64,000 nucleotides of DNA from Escherichia ruysiae (GCF_031323975.1 NZ_JAVIWS010000001.1:2728001-2792000); one strand, 5' to 3'. Shown: positions 24,433 to 33,889, numbered from the stretch's first letter. Numbers and translations: made by a program. Notes: generated by a model not told the origin, from the letters alone.

Positions 24433-25143
24433 ATGGCGGAGAATCAATCCACCGTAGAAAATGCAAAAGAGAAACTGGATCGGTGGTTGAAAGATGGCAT
24501 CACCACACCGGGTGGAAAACTCCCTTCAGAAAGAGAGCTGGGAGAACTGCTGGGCATTAAACGTATGACGCTGCGCCAGGCGTTGTTGAACCTCGAGGCA
24601 GAATCCAAAATCTTCCGTAAAGATCGTAAGGGGTGGTTCGTGACCCAGCCGCGATTTAATTACAGTCCGGAGCTGTCGGCGAGCTTTCAGCGGGCCGCAA
24701 TTGAGCAAGGGCGAGAGCCTTCCTGGGGGTTTACCGAGAAAAACCGTACCAGCGATATTCCCGAGACGCTCGCGCCACTGATTGCAGTGACGCCATCAAC
24801 TGAACTCTATCGCATCACCGGCTGGGGGGCGCTGGAAGGACATAAAGTTTTCTATCACGAAACATATATTAATCCTGAAGTTGCTCCGGGTTTTATTGAA
24901 CAACTTGAAAACCACTCATTTTCTGCAGTCTGGGAAAAGAGCTACCAAAAAGAGACGGTAGTAAAAAAATTGATTTTCAAACCCGTCAGAATGCCGGGCG
25001 ATATCAGCAAGTATCTTGGCGGTTCTGCGGGTATGCCTGCGATCTTAATTGAAAAGCATCGCGCCGACCAGCAAGGCAATATTGTCCAGATAGATATTGA
25101 ATATTGGCGATTTGAGGCCGTAGACCTCATCATTAATCTGTAG
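24433..25143 (+). CDS. yihL: GntR/HutC-family transcriptional regulator YihL
   Basis: A 236-aa regulator with an N-terminal winged HTH (residues about 10-75, LPSERELGELLGIKRMTLRQAL) and a C-terminal UTRA ligand-binding domain (about 95-235, with YHETYINPEVAPG). The RBS AAGGATTAAAC precedes the ATG. It is seven bp upstream of yihM and probably regulates yihLMN. The effector is unknown. The sequence is close to K-12 YihL. Confidence 0.94.
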   Translation: MAENQSTVENAKEKLDRWLKDGITTPGGKLPSERELGELLGIKRMTLRQALLNLEAESKIFRKDRKGWFVTQPRFNYSPELSASFQRAAIEQGREPSWGFTEKNRTSDIPETLAPLIAVTPSTELYRITGWGALEGHKVFYHETYINPEVAPGFIEQLENHSFSAVWEKSYQKETVVKKLIFKPVRMPGDISKYLGGSAGMPAILIEKHRADQQGNIVQIDIEYWRFEAVDLIINL

Positions 25144-25150
25144 GTGTTTT

Positions 25151-26131
25151 ATGGTGACAATAAATAACGCAAGAAAGATTCTACAACGTGTCGACACTCT
25201 TCCTCTTTATTTACATGCTTATGCCTTTCATTTAAATATGCGGCTGGAAAGAGTGTTGCCTGCTGATTTACTTGATATCGCAAGTGAAAATAATCTACGT
25301 GGCGTCAAAATCCATGTTCTGGATGGCGAGCGTTTTTCTCTTGGTAATATGGACGATAAAGAACTCTCTGCCTTTGGGGATAAAGCCCGCCGTCTGAACC
25401 TTGATATTCATATTGAAACCAGTGCCTCAGATAAAAAATCTATTGACGAAGCCGTCGCCATCGCGTTGAAAACTGGGGCATCCTCCGTACGTTTTTATCC
25501 GCGTTATGAAGGTAATTTGCGCGACGTATTATCGATTATCGCTAACGACATTGCCTATGTACGGGAAACGTATCAGGACAGCGGCCTGACTTTTACGATC
25601 GAGCAGCATGAAGATTTAAAAAGTCATGAGCTGGTGTCGCTGGTCAAAGAAAGTGAGATGGAGTCTCTTTCCTTACTGTTTGATTTTGCGAACATGATCA
25701 ATGCAAATGAGCATCCCATCGACGCTTTAAAAACGATGGCACCGCATATTACCCAGGTCCATATCAAAGATGCCTTGATCGTTAAAGAACAGGGTGGCCT
25801 GGGTCATAAAGCCTGTATTTCAGGTCAGGGGGATATGCCCTTCAAAGCGTTATTAACGCACCTTATCTGCCTGGGTGATGATGAGCCGCAGGTGACGGCA
25901 TATGGCCTGGAAGAAGAGGTTGATTATTATGCGCCGGCGTTCCGCTTTGAAGACGAAGATGATAATCCGTGGATCCCTTATCGCCAGATGAGTGAAACAC
26001 CCCTACCAGAAAATCATTTACTGGATGCGCGGTTACGTAAAGAAAAAGAAGATGCAATTAATCAGATAAATCATGTGCGTAACGTACTACAACAAATCAA
26101 ACAAGAGGCAAACCATCTTCTGAACCACTAA
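25151..26131 (+). CDS. yihM: Sugar phosphate isomerase/epimerase-like TIM-barrel protein YihM
   Basis: A 326-aa protein of the xylose-isomerase-like AP-endonuclease-2 TIM-barrel superfamily. A helical C-terminal tail (about 285-325) is rich in Glu, Lys and Asn. Candidate metal ligands lie in IEQHED (about 154-159), FDFANM (about 177-182) and VHIKDA (about 199-204). The substrate is unknown. It sits between the regulator yihL and the transporter yihN, consistent with an uncharacterised sugar or polyol uptake unit. Confidence 0.93.
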   Translation: MVTINNARKILQRVDTLPLYLHAYAFHLNMRLERVLPADLLDIASENNLRGVKIHVLDGERFSLGNMDDKELSAFGDKARRLNLDIHIETSASDKKSIDEAVAIALKTGASSVRFYPRYEGNLRDVLSIIANDIAYVRETYQDSGLTFTIEQHEDLKSHELVSLVKESEMESLSLLFDFANMINANEHPIDALKTMAPHITQVHIKDALIVKEQGGLGHKACISGQGDMPFKALLTHLICLGDDEPQVTAYGLEEEVDYYAPAFRFEDEDDNPWIPYRQMSETPLPENHLLDARLRKEKEDAINQINHVRNVLQQIKQEANHLLNH

Positions 26132-26232
26132 TAAGTTTTAACTCATACGCAGTTAATAAAACCATTCCATATGAATGGTCGGTATCTTATTGCCTTTAAA
26201 ACAGTGATTTTAAAAATCGCTTAGGGGATGTT

Positions 26233-27498
26233 ATGCTCACGAAAAAGAAATGGGCGTTATTTAGTCTATTAACACTGTGTGGCGGTACAATTTATAAATT
26301 ACCGTCGCTGAAAGATGCGTTTTATATCCCGATGCAGGAATATTTCCATTTGACTAATGGTCAAATTGGTAATGCTATGTCGGTAAACTCATTTGTCACC
26401 ACAGTGGGCTTTTTTCTGTCTATTTATTTTGCCGATAAACTACCGCGCAGATACACCATGTCACTCTCACTCATTGCGACAGGATTACTGGGTGTTTATT
26501 TGACGACAATGCCGGGGTATTGGGGCATCCTCTTTGTCTGGGCGCTATTTGGCGTTACTTGCGACATGATGAACTGGCCGGTCTTGCTCAAGTCGGTAAG
26601 TCGATTGGGCAATAGCGAACAACAAGGTCGGTTGTTTGGCTTCTTCGAAACAGGGCGTGGCATTGTCGATACCGTGGTGGCATTTTCTGCGTTGGCAGTA
26701 TTTACCTGGTTTGGCAGTGGCTTATTGGGTTTTAAAGCAGGCATCTGGTTCTATTCCCTTATTGTGATTGCCGTAGGCATTATTATTTTCTTTGTCCTGA
26801 ATGACAAAGAAGAGGCACCGTCCGTTGAGGTGAAAAAAGAAGACGGAGCATCGCAAAACACCAGTATGACCTCGGTGCTGAGAGACAAAACCATCTGGCT
26901 TATCGCTTTCAACGTCTTCTTCGTTTACGCGGTTTACTGTGGCCTGACATTCTTCATTCCATTCCTGAAAAACATCTATCTATTGCCCGTTGCGCTGGTG
27001 GGGGCTTACGGCATCATTAACCAATATTGTCTGAAAATGATTGGAGGACCGATTGGTGGCATGATTTCAGATAAGATCCTGAAATCGCCGAGTAAATATC
27101 TATGCTACACCTTTATCATCAGTACCGCTGCGCTCGTACTGTTGATTATGCTGCCGCACGAAAGTATGCCGGTCTATTTAGGGATGGCATGTACATTAGG
27201 CTTTGGCGCGATAGTCTTTACACAGCGAGCCGTATTTTTTGCACCTATCGGCGAAGCAAAAATTGCTGAAAATAAAACAGGCGCGGCGATGGCGTTGGGT
27301 AGCTTTATTGGTTACGCCCCGGCGATGTTCTGCTTCAGTCTGTATGGCTACATTCTGGATTTAAATCCGGGGATTATTGGCTACAAAATCGTGTTTGGCA
27401 TTATGGCCTGCTTCGCATTCTGTGGTGCGGTGGTTTCCGTAATGCTGGTTAAGCGTATTAGCCAACGTAAGAAAGAGATGCTGGCGGCTGAAGCTTAA
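26233..27498 (+). CDS. yihN: MFS transporter YihN
   Basis: A 421-aa protein with 12 predicted membrane segments and an MFS signature between TM2 and TM3 (FADKLPRRYTM). A charged central loop (about 193-220, DKEEAPSVEVKKEDG) and a second repeat (ISDKILKSPSKY) follow. K-12 YihN is an uncharacterised member of the UhpT/GlpT-like anion-porter branch. The RBS AGGGGATGTT precedes the ATG. Conserved synteny with K-12 ends immediately after this gene. Confidence 0.93.
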   Translation: MLTKKKWALFSLLTLCGGTIYKLPSLKDAFYIPMQEYFHLTNGQIGNAMSVNSFVTTVGFFLSIYFADKLPRRYTMSLSLIATGLLGVYLTTMPGYWGILFVWALFGVTCDMMNWPVLLKSVSRLGNSEQQGRLFGFFETGRGIVDTVVAFSALAVFTWFGSGLLGFKAGIWFYSLIVIAVGIIIFFVLNDKEEAPSVEVKKEDGASQNTSMTSVLRDKTIWLIAFNVFFVYAVYCGLTFFIPFLKNIYLLPVALVGAYGIINQYCLKMIGGPIGGMISDKILKSPSKYLCYTFIISTAALVLLIMLPHESMPVYLGMACTLGFGAIVFTQRAVFFAPIGEAKIAENKTGAAMALGSFIGYAPAMFCFSLYGYILDLNPGIIGYKIVFGIMACFAFCGAVVSVMLVKRISQRKKEMLAAEA

Positions 27499-27502
27499 TT
27501 AA

Positions 27503-27527
27503 TGGCCGGATGTGCTTAATCCGGCCA
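27503..27527. terminator. Bidirectional hairpin between yihN and the variant yih cluster
   Basis: TGGCCGGAT-GTGCTTA-ATCCGGCCA, a perfect 9-bp inverted repeat resembling half a REP element, between convergent genes. It marks the left edge of the non-K-12 segment. Confidence 0.65.
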
Positions 27528-27557
27528 ACGAAAACCGTATCAACCGAAGTTTCAATT

Positions 27558-28346
27558 TCAGGATACTTCTTGCTCAGCAACCACCAGTTCAACATTCTCT
27601 TCACTTAACAACTGGCAGAAAGAATTGGGAGGCGGGGCATCAGTAAAAAAAGCCCTGACATTCCGTGCATTGCCAATTGAAACGGCAGCAGACGCGGCAA
27701 ACTTCGTATGATCGGCCACTAACAATGTATTCCGCGCATGTTTAATCATCGTTCTTGCGACTAACGCTTCATTGACATCAAATTCCAGTAGGGTGCCGTC
27801 ATGTTCAATGGCACCTATACTGGTGATTAAATAATCTGCGCGGAAGCCTTCAATAAAATCCACGGCTCCTGGGCCGATAATCCCGCCGTTATGAGCGCGT
27901 AAAGTGCCTCCCGGCACCATCACTTCAATATCCTGATTCTTATAAAGAATCTGTGCCACACGTAGGCTGTTAGTGATAATGCGTAAATCACGACGGTTGA
28001 GTAATGCCCTGGCAACGGCTTCTACGGTTGTACCGATGGTGATAAAGACGGTACAGCGTTCGGGAAGGTAATCGGCGACTGCCTCAGCGATCGCCCGTTT
28101 CTCGGCGGTGAGCGAAAGTTCCCGTTGCTCAAAAGCGGTATTCATGACGCTGGAGACGCGCCCGGCCCCTCCATGATGACGGGTGATCAACCCCTGCTCA
28201 CTGAGTTTTCGGATATCCCGGCGCACGGTTTGCGTTGAAACATCCAGCAGTTGTGCCAGTTCTTCAATATTCATATAACCGCGTTCTGCGATTAGATGAA
28301 CGAGTTGGTCATGGCGTGGATTACCTGTCACTTCGATGATACTCAT
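27558..28346 (-). CDS. DeoR-family repressor, CsqR/YihW-like
   Basis: A 262-aa regulator with an N-terminal DeoR winged HTH (NIEELAQLLDVSTQTVRRDIR, about 22-42) and a C-terminal sugar-phosphate-sensing domain with the typical ITIGTTVEAVARAL segment (about 98-111). It strongly resembles K-12 YihW/CsqR, the sulfoquinovose-cluster repressor, which keeps the same GNPRHDQL start and RHHGGAGR turn. It is clearly a diverged allele or paralogue. In K-12 YihW is downstream of yihV on the opposite arrangement. Here it is downstream of the kinase and transcribed away from the main operon. The inducer is probably a sulfosugar or its phosphate, by analogy. Confidence 0.85.
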   Translation of the reverse strand: MSIIEVTGNPRHDQLVHLIAERGYMNIEELAQLLDVSTQTVRRDIRKLSEQGLITRHHGGAGRVSSVMNTAFEQRELSLTAEKRAIAEAVADYLPERCTVFITIGTTVEAVARALLNRRDLRIITNSLRVAQILYKNQDIEVMVPGGTLRAHNGGIIGPGAVDFIEGFRADYLITSIGAIEHDGTLLEFDVNEALVARTMIKHARNTLLVADHTKFAASAAVSIGNARNVRAFFTDAPPPNSFCQLLSEENVELVVAEQEVS

Positions 28347-28385
28347 GAATACTCCCTTGCCCCTCCTCGGTAGATGTTTACCATT

Positions 28386-29282
28386 TTACGCATAAAGTGA
28401 CAAAAATGATTCGGTTTGCTCACGATTAGGAATGCCGGCCCGACCGCCAGGCTGGGTACATTTCATCGCGGCAACCGCACTGGCAAAACGAATAGCCTCT
28501 TTTGTTGGCATTTTTTCTGCCAACGCTACCGCGAGTGCGCCGTGAAAAACATCGCCTGCTCCAGTGGTATCAACCACATTGACAGAAAATGCCTCCTGTT
28601 GACACAAATGATCATCTTCAATCCACAACGATCCTTCAGAACCCAGCGTAACATACACTTTACCTGCTGTTTGTGTCGTTGCCTGGAACAAACCTTCTTC
28701 AGGTGACTGCAGGCCAGTCATGCGTTTCAGCCCTGGTGTTGAGAACACGGCGTGATCGGCAAGCGCGACAAGTGGAGAAATATCCTGCGGTGTCATATCG
28801 GCGTCTAAAAGCGTTGTCACCCCCGCAAGGCGCGCTAGCGAGAATGCTTTTTCAGTACCGCTATGCCAGCGAACATCGGCCAGAATCAGATCATAACGAG
28901 AGAAATCGATCGCTTCTAACCATTCGGCATCAGTACCGAGATCGGGACTTGGATAATTAACGATAATCCGTTCGCCATGCTGATCAACGAGGATCGCTGA
29001 TTGCGACGAACGGGCGTTAGGATATCGGCGGCAAAATGCGGTATTGACGCCCCAATCCTCAAGTTCTGCAAGTAAGGTATTTCCACAACTGTCATCGCCG
29101 ACGCGACCGATGAAATCAACCTCCACGCCAAGCTTTGCGATTGCAACAGCGGCTGTTGCTGCCGGGCCGCCACCAATCTCAAGATAATGATTTGCCTGAT
29201 ATTTCCCGCCGCCATCCGGCAGAGTGAGCAAAGAATAAATCCTGTCCTGAACTGTGATACCCACGCATGCAATTTTGGTCAT
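28386..29282 (-). CDS. PfkB-family sugar kinase, YihV-like (6-deoxy-6-sulfofructose kinase-like)
   Basis: A 298-aa ribokinase-fold kinase. The PfkB signature [13 protein letters not shown] near residues 240-252 holds the catalytic Asp, and an N-terminal GGGPAATAA motif is at 37-45. It resembles K-12 YihV, which phosphorylates sulfofructose at C1. Lys27, Asn109 and Arg138, which I recall as sulfofructose contacts in YihV, are all conserved here at the same numbers. The start at 29282 follows the RBS ACAGGAC. An in-frame ATG 51 nt further upstream would overlap the divergent promoter. The 39-nt gap to the downstream repressor suggests an operon. Confidence 0.85.
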   Translation of the reverse strand: MTKIACVGITVQDRIYSLLTLPDGGGKYQANHYLEIGGGPAATAAVAIAKLGVEVDFIGRVGDDSCGNTLLAELEDWGVNTAFCRRYPNARSSQSAILVDQHGERIIVNYPSPDLGTDAEWLEAIDFSRYDLILADVRWHSGTEKAFSLARLAGVTTLLDADMTPQDISPLVALADHAVFSTPGLKRMTGLQSPEEGLFQATTQTAGKVYVTLGSEGSLWIEDDHLCQQEAFSVNVVDTTGAGDVFHGALAVALAEKMPTKEAIRFASAVAAMKCTQPGGRAGIPNREQTESFLSLYA

Positions 29283-29454
29283 ATTCGTCTTGTCCTGTTT
29301 AATTTTGTCGTCTTTTGTCAATTTAAATGACACAAATGATCAAATTAGTGATGCGTGTCGTGTTTTTGAACATAAATTACAAATATGCTCAAAAACAGAC
29401 GAAAACGAATTTTCAATTGTCATTATTTTGTCAATGTCAGACAGGAGAGTATTC
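29283..29454. promoter_or_regulatory. Divergent promoter region of the variant sulfoglycolysis cluster
   Basis: 172 bp, A+T-rich, between the kinase (-) and reductase (+) starts. It contains several TTTTGTC/GACAAAA words and an inverted repeat TGTCA-N7-TGACA at 29316-29332. Both operons probably start here, and a CsqR-like repressor would act here. The operator assignment is inference from symmetry only. Confidence 0.5.
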
Positions 29455-30333
29455 ATGGCAACCATTGCATTTCTCGGGCTGGGGCAGATGGGTAGCCCAA
29501 TGGCTAACAATCTATTGCAAAAAGGGCATTCATTGCAGGTATTTGATGTCAATGCACAGGCCGTCGATGCGCTAGTTACGCAGGGGGCCACTGCGGCACA
29601 AACCCCAGCGGAAGCGGCAGCAGGCGCTGAATTTATCATCACTATGCTTCCCAATGGTGACATTGTTCGACAGGTTCTGTTGGGGGAAAAAGGCGTCTGT
29701 GAGGCTGTTTCATCTGACGCGTTATTGATTGATATGTCGACTATTCATCCCTTACAGACCGATGCATTAATACGGGAATTACAAGAAAAAGGCATCAGTA
29801 TGATGGACGCCCCCGTGGGCAGAACGTCCGTGAATGCGATTGATGGCACATTGCTGATTTTAGCGGGTGGCACTGATGAGCAGATTGCGCGTGCACGCCC
29901 GATTCTCATGTGCATGGGTAATGAGCAGGTCGAGGCTGGCGGCCCAGGAATGGGGATCCGCGTGAAGCTAATTAACAACTATATGAGCATTGCGCTTAAT
30001 GCGCTGTCCTCCGAGGCCGCTGTGTTATGTGAGTCACTGGGATTAAATCTTGATGTCGCAATTAAGGTGATGAGTGGTACGGCAGCAGGGAAAGGACATT
30101 TTACGACCACCTGGCCTGGCAAAGTGCTGAAAGGCGATCTTTCACCCGCCTTCATGGTGGATCTGGCGTTGAAAGATCTGCGTATTGCAGTTGACGTCGC
30201 TCGGGAGACGGGGGCACCGCTCAATATGGGGATTGCAGCAGAAAGTTATTACGCCGCAGCAAGTCAAGACGGCAAAGGGCGGCAGGACTGGAGCGCCCTG
30301 CTAAATCAGGTTCGCCAGCAGGCTGGTCTTTAA
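29455..30333 (+). CDS. Sulfolactaldehyde reductase-like beta-hydroxyacid dehydrogenase (YihU-like)
   Basis: A 292-aa NAD(P)-dependent dehydrogenase with an N-terminal Rossmann motif [10 protein letters not shown] (8-17) and the catalytic Lys in VKLINNYMS (about 171). It is very similar to K-12 YihU, which reduces 3-sulfolactaldehyde to dihydroxypropanesulfonate. Residues 121-125 read VGRTS, as in YihU, instead of the VSGG of ordinary hydroxyisobutyrate dehydrogenases, and Arg123 is a sulfonate ligand in YihU as I recall. The start ATG at 29455 has the RBS CAGGAGAG. The longer in-frame extension upstream crosses the promoter and is rejected. It is first gene of the plus-strand operon. Confidence 0.88.
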   Translation: MATIAFLGLGQMGSPMANNLLQKGHSLQVFDVNAQAVDALVTQGATAAQTPAEAAAGAEFIITMLPNGDIVRQVLLGEKGVCEAVSSDALLIDMSTIHPLQTDALIRELQEKGISMMDAPVGRTSVNAIDGTLLILAGGTDEQIARARPILMCMGNEQVEAGGPGMGIRVKLINNYMSIALNALSSEAAVLCESLGLNLDVAIKVMSGTAAGKGHFTTTWPGKVLKGDLSPAFMVDLALKDLRIAVDVARETGAPLNMGIAAESYYAAASQDGKGRQDWSALLNQVRQQAGL

Positions 30334-30357
30334 TTTTATCTATTAACAGGAGTTTCT

Positions 30358-31245
30358 ATGTCATCCCACTTCACCCCATTTACGCTGAAAGATATCTCCC
30401 GCCCAGGTGGTGGATTCGCCATGTTAGCTGTCGATCAGCGTGAGGCCATGCGCCTGATGTTTGCGGCAGCAGGGCAGCCCAAACCCATCGCCGACAGTGT
30501 ACTCACCGATTTTAAAGTTGCCGCGACCCGAATCCTTTCTCCTTATGCTTCTGCCGTTCTGGCGGATAAACAATTTTGTCTTGAGCAAATAGTCGAGCAG
30601 GGCGCTGTTGCTAATTCTTGCGGCCTGATTGTCGCTGCCGATCTTTTTATCCCAGGTAATGGCATCCCGGTTGATAGCGTTGAAATAGATATGTCCGTCG
30701 ACCCGCATAAAGCCCGTGAAATGGGGGCTAAGGCAATGAAATTACTTGTACTCTGGCGTGAAGATGAACCCGCAGAGGAACGTCTGGCAATGGTTGATAA
30801 ATTTGTTCGTCGCTGCCGTAGTGCCGGACTGGTTAGCATTATTGAACCTGTGGTGCGTCCACCTCGTCGCGGTTGGGACTTTGATCGTGAAAGCGCCATT
30901 GCCGCCGCCGCCGCAGAGCTTGGTGGAACAGAGGCTGATCTTTACAAAGCCGAGATGCCATTAGGGGGCAAAGGCGATGAAAAAACCTTACTTGCCGCCT
31001 GTCAGCAACTTAACGATCAGATGAAGATGCCGTGGGTAATTCTTTCTTCTGGCGTTGATGCCGATATTTTCGGCCGTGCAGTAAGTATTGCCATGAAAGG
31101 TGGGGCGTCGGGCTTCCTGGCTGGACGAGCGGTTTGGGCGTCGGTTGTTGGTGCACAAGATCCACAAACCATGCTGCGCGATGTCTCCGTTCCACGCTTG
31201 CAACGGCTGGCTGAAATTGTCGATGAAGGTATCGCGCAACGCTAA
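30358..31245 (+). CDS. 6-deoxy-6-sulfofructose-1-phosphate aldolase-like protein (YihT-like)
   Basis: A 295-aa class I aldolase related to LacD and K-12 YihT. The Schiff-base Lys is Lys197 in DLYKAEMP. The phosphate and sulfonate-binding loops SSGVD (230-234) and AGRAVW (255-260, Arg257, equivalent to YihT Arg253) are present. YihT splits sulfofructose-1-phosphate into DHAP and sulfolactaldehyde, which the preceding gene product would reduce. It has a clear RBS ACAGGAG and is 24 nt after the reductase. The sequence resembles YihT throughout but is an obviously separate lineage, with changes spread along its length. Confidence 0.87.
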   Translation: MSSHFTPFTLKDISRPGGGFAMLAVDQREAMRLMFAAAGQPKPIADSVLTDFKVAATRILSPYASAVLADKQFCLEQIVEQGAVANSCGLIVAADLFIPGNGIPVDSVEIDMSVDPHKAREMGAKAMKLLVLWREDEPAEERLAMVDKFVRRCRSAGLVSIIEPVVRPPRRGWDFDRESAIAAAAAELGGTEADLYKAEMPLGGKGDEKTLLAACQQLNDQMKMPWVILSSGVDADIFGRAVSIAMKGGASGFLAGRAVWASVVGAQDPQTMLRDVSVPRLQRLAEIVDEGIAQR

Positions 31246-31277
31246 TCCCCTATGGATATCGATTCTGGAGAATAACA

Positions 31278-32288
31278 ATGGATAAAATTACCCAGGTTTT
31301 ATTTTCAGATATTGGGAAAGTCACCACTCAATATGTTGAAGTACCACACCAGGAACTTAAACCGCACGAAGTGCGGATTGCGCCTGTGTTCTATGGGATA
31401 TGCGGTTCGGATCTGCATGTTCTGAAAGGCGGTCATCCGTTTGCCAAACCACCTGTCGTCCCCGGTCATGAAATTGCAGCGCGCGTTGCGGAAGTTGGCA
31501 GCGACGTTAAAAATGTACAGCCGGGCGATCATGTTGTGGTCGATCCCATCATGGCTTGCATGGAATGCCGAGCCTGCAAAGCAGGACGTTTTAATCTTTG
31601 TGAACCACCGCAGGTTGCTGGTTTTCGCGCACCGGGCTTTGCTCGCTCACAACACATTGTTCCTGCGCGTAATTGCCATGTCGCACCAGCCTCTTTACCG
31701 CTAAAAGTGTTAGCCTTTGCCGAACCGGCGGCTTGTGCTCGTCACTGCGTTAACCGAATGCCGAAAGCTTCTCTGGAAAGCGTACTGGTGATTGGTGCCG
31801 GAACGATAGGCTTATCCATCGTGCAGGCACTGCGCATTATGGGGGCAGGTAAGATTACCGTGATTGAACCTGACGCTGCCAAACGCGCGCTGGCGTTAAA
31901 GCTGGGCGCAGCAGAAGTTTGGGCACCAGGTGAGCTGGCCGCAGATGTGCGATTTACGGGGGCGATTGATGTCGTTGCAGCGCAGGCCACGCTTAACGAT
32001 GCATGTACCCGTGTATATGCCGGAGGCACCGTCGTGTGCATGGGCGTACCAAGTGGGCCGCGTGAAATACCATTACCGATGATGCAACGTTTCGAGCGTG
32101 ACTTGCTCAACTCTGGCATGTACATCCCTGAAGATTTCGATGCTGTTATCGAATGGCTGGCGGATGGGCGGTTTGATACCAGTGAACTGGTTACCGATTT
32201 ATTTGCCATTGAGGATGCAGCGGCGGCATTCGAACGCGCGCAGCAAAATGACTCCATAAAGGTCATGCTGCAATTTGCGCCGGAATGA
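31278..32288 (+). CDS. Zinc-dependent medium-chain alcohol/polyol dehydrogenase
   Basis: A 336-aa MDR dehydrogenase with catalytic zinc ligands Cys42 (GICGSD), His64-Glu65 (PGHE) and Glu149. The structural zinc Cys are 94, 97, 100 and 108. The Rossmann GAGTIG at 173-178 is followed by VIEPD, whose acidic residue favours NAD+ over NADP+. It resembles threonine, galactitol-1-phosphate and sorbitol dehydrogenases. No such gene exists in the K-12 yih cluster. It lies 32 nt after the aldolase in the same operon, where it could oxidise a sulfonated polyol to the ketose taken by the kinase. The substrate is not known and this role is inference. Confidence 0.85.
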   Translation: MDKITQVLFSDIGKVTTQYVEVPHQELKPHEVRIAPVFYGICGSDLHVLKGGHPFAKPPVVPGHEIAARVAEVGSDVKNVQPGDHVVVDPIMACMECRACKAGRFNLCEPPQVAGFRAPGFARSQHIVPARNCHVAPASLPLKVLAFAEPAACARHCVNRMPKASLESVLVIGAGTIGLSIVQALRIMGAGKITVIEPDAAKRALALKLGAAEVWAPGELAADVRFTGAIDVVAAQATLNDACTRVYAGGTVVCMGVPSGPREIPLPMMQRFERDLLNSGMYIPEDFDAVIEWLADGRFDTSELVTDLFAIEDAAAAFERAQQNDSIKVMLQFAPE

Positions 32289-32305
32289 TTTTCTAAATCT
32301 CTGTC

Positions 32306-32329
32306 TGGCGCTGCGTCACGTCAGCGCCA
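32306..32329 (+). terminator. Hairpin after the dehydrogenase gene
   Basis: TGGCGCTG-N8-CAGCGCCA, 17 nt after the stop and without a T-run. It is a possible mRNA-processing or attenuation point inside the operon. Confidence 0.5.
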
Positions 32330-32357
32330 CCCTACAACAATTAAAAAGGACACTGCG

Positions 32358-33791
32358 ATGAGTCAAATCACCAGTCCTGCAACTTATTCAATTAGTCGGC
32401 CACAGGACGTAATTGATATTGTTAATAAGAACTCTGCAATCAACACCAGTATCGGCGTTATTTTTATTGCTTTGGGCGGCATATTGATTGATGCCTACCA
32501 GGCGGCGATGGTGGGGTTTGGTAATAAATACATTGCCGCTCAATTCGGCATTTCGCCGGGTCTTGCTGCAACCGTCAATGCATCAGTATTAATCGCCGCG
32601 TTAATTGGCGGTTTATTAGCGAACCGAGTAATAAACCGCTTTGGGCAAAAGCGGGCATTTATTATTGGCATGGGGCTGTGCACCATCGGTGCTGCAGCGG
32701 TAGCTATTGCTCCCAGTATCTGGTGGGTGCTGGTGTGCCGCGTCATCATGGGCTTTGGTTTAGGCATCGACTTCCCTTTGGCAACCAATGCCGTGGCAGA
32801 GCTTCGTGGTTCAACGTCGAAGAAAACCGGAACGTCGGTCAACCTCTGGCAAATGGCCTGGTATGTTTCGACAACCGTTGTTTATTTGGTGCTTTTGCCG
32901 CTGCTTCTGTCGGGTATCGCTGAAGAACAATTGTGGCGTTACGGAATATTCATCGGAGCTATTTTTGCAGTCATCTTCATGATTTTGCGTTACTTCTTTA
33001 TTGGTGAATCCGCAATGTGGGCCGCACGCGTCGGGCGTTACCAGGAAGCGTGCGACATTCTGGGAAAACGTTATGGTGTTCAGGCTCGCGTTGCGGCATC
33101 GGGTACAACAGAAGCGAAATTCTCGGAAAAAGCAGAGAATAAATACAGTGGTGGATATGGCATCTTATTTAATGATCGTTACCGCAAACGCACCATTCTT
33201 GGTTGTGTCGTGGCAACCATGCAGGCGTGGCAATATAACGCCGTAGGTGTTTATCTTCCTCTTACGTTGGCGGGAATAATAAGTGGCGGGCTTACTGGCG
33301 CGTTGACCGGTTCTGCCGTCGTGAATGCCCTTTGTGGGGTGACAGGCGGGATGATCGGCTCGTTTATTCTCCAACGACTGGGTACTCGCCGACAGTCGAT
33401 GTATGGATTTGCTGTTGTGACCTTAGCATTGCTGTCGTTAGGCGCACTGGCAACGACTAATCCCTGGCTGTCTTTAGGGTTATTGGGATCAATTATTTTC
33501 TTCCATTCAGCGGGTCCTGGTGGGCTGGGCATGACCATTGCCACACTCTCTTATCCTCCCGCTATTCGCCCTACTGGGGTCGGATTTGCCCGCGCTATTA
33601 TGCGCACAGGGGCAATTGCAGGACTCATTTTCTGGCCGATGCTGTGGGGTACGTTGAAAACTGAAGCGTTTTATTGGTTGGCAATTGTGCCATTCCTGGG
33701 GTTCCTGACCTGCGTATTGATTAATTGGGAACCTTTGGGAGCAAATGTTGATGCTGAGGATGCAGAGGTTCTGGCTGAATTGAAGAAATAA
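32358..33791 (+). CDS. MFS transporter, sugar/aromatic-acid porter type
   Basis: A 477-aa protein with 12 likely membrane segments. A conserved loop (NRVINRFGQKRAF, about 95-107) lies between TM2 and TM3, and GFGLGIDFPL is near TM4. A large cytoplasmic loop is around 230-275. It looks like YdjK/YcaD-type or sugar-porter MFS proteins and not like the GPH-family YihO and YihP of K-12. The RBS AAAAAGGAC precedes the ATG. It is probably the importer of the cluster's substrate or exporter of its sulfonate product, and which cannot be told from sequence. Confidence 0.82.
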   Translation: MSQITSPATYSISRPQDVIDIVNKNSAINTSIGVIFIALGGILIDAYQAAMVGFGNKYIAAQFGISPGLAATVNASVLIAALIGGLLANRVINRFGQKRAFIIGMGLCTIGAAAVAIAPSIWWVLVCRVIMGFGLGIDFPLATNAVAELRGSTSKKTGTSVNLWQMAWYVSTTVVYLVLLPLLLSGIAEEQLWRYGIFIGAIFAVIFMILRYFFIGESAMWAARVGRYQEACDILGKRYGVQARVAASGTTEAKFSEKAENKYSGGYGILFNDRYRKRTILGCVVATMQAWQYNAVGVYLPLTLAGIISGGLTGALTGSAVVNALCGVTGGMIGSFILQRLGTRRQSMYGFAVVTLALLSLGALATTNPWLSLGLLGSIIFFHSAGPGGLGMTIATLSYPPAIRPTGVGFARAIMRTGAIAGLIFWPMLWGTLKTEAFYWLAIVPFLGFLTCVLINWEPLGANVDAEDAEVLAELKK

Positions 33792-33828
33792 ATTAATGCG
33801 CATCGGCTTAAACCGATGCGCATTAATT
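33791..33828 (+). terminator. Perfect 16-bp hairpin between the two MFS genes
   Basis: AATTAATGCGCATCGG and its exact complement are separated by CTTAAA, beginning at the stop codon of the first transporter. It could terminate, attenuate or protect the upstream mRNA. A new RBS (GGAGAGGAAAA) follows before the second transporter. Confidence 0.65.
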
Positions 33829-33889
33829 CAAACTGCCCACGTTTAGTGGTTCGTATCCCATATTTCTCGCCTACCAGGAGAGGAAAATT

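Noticed and set aside
29254-29454. A longer N-terminus for the YihU-like reductase
   Set aside because: The extension covers the divergent promoter, lacks an RBS and would place a spurious peptide before the Rossmann motif.
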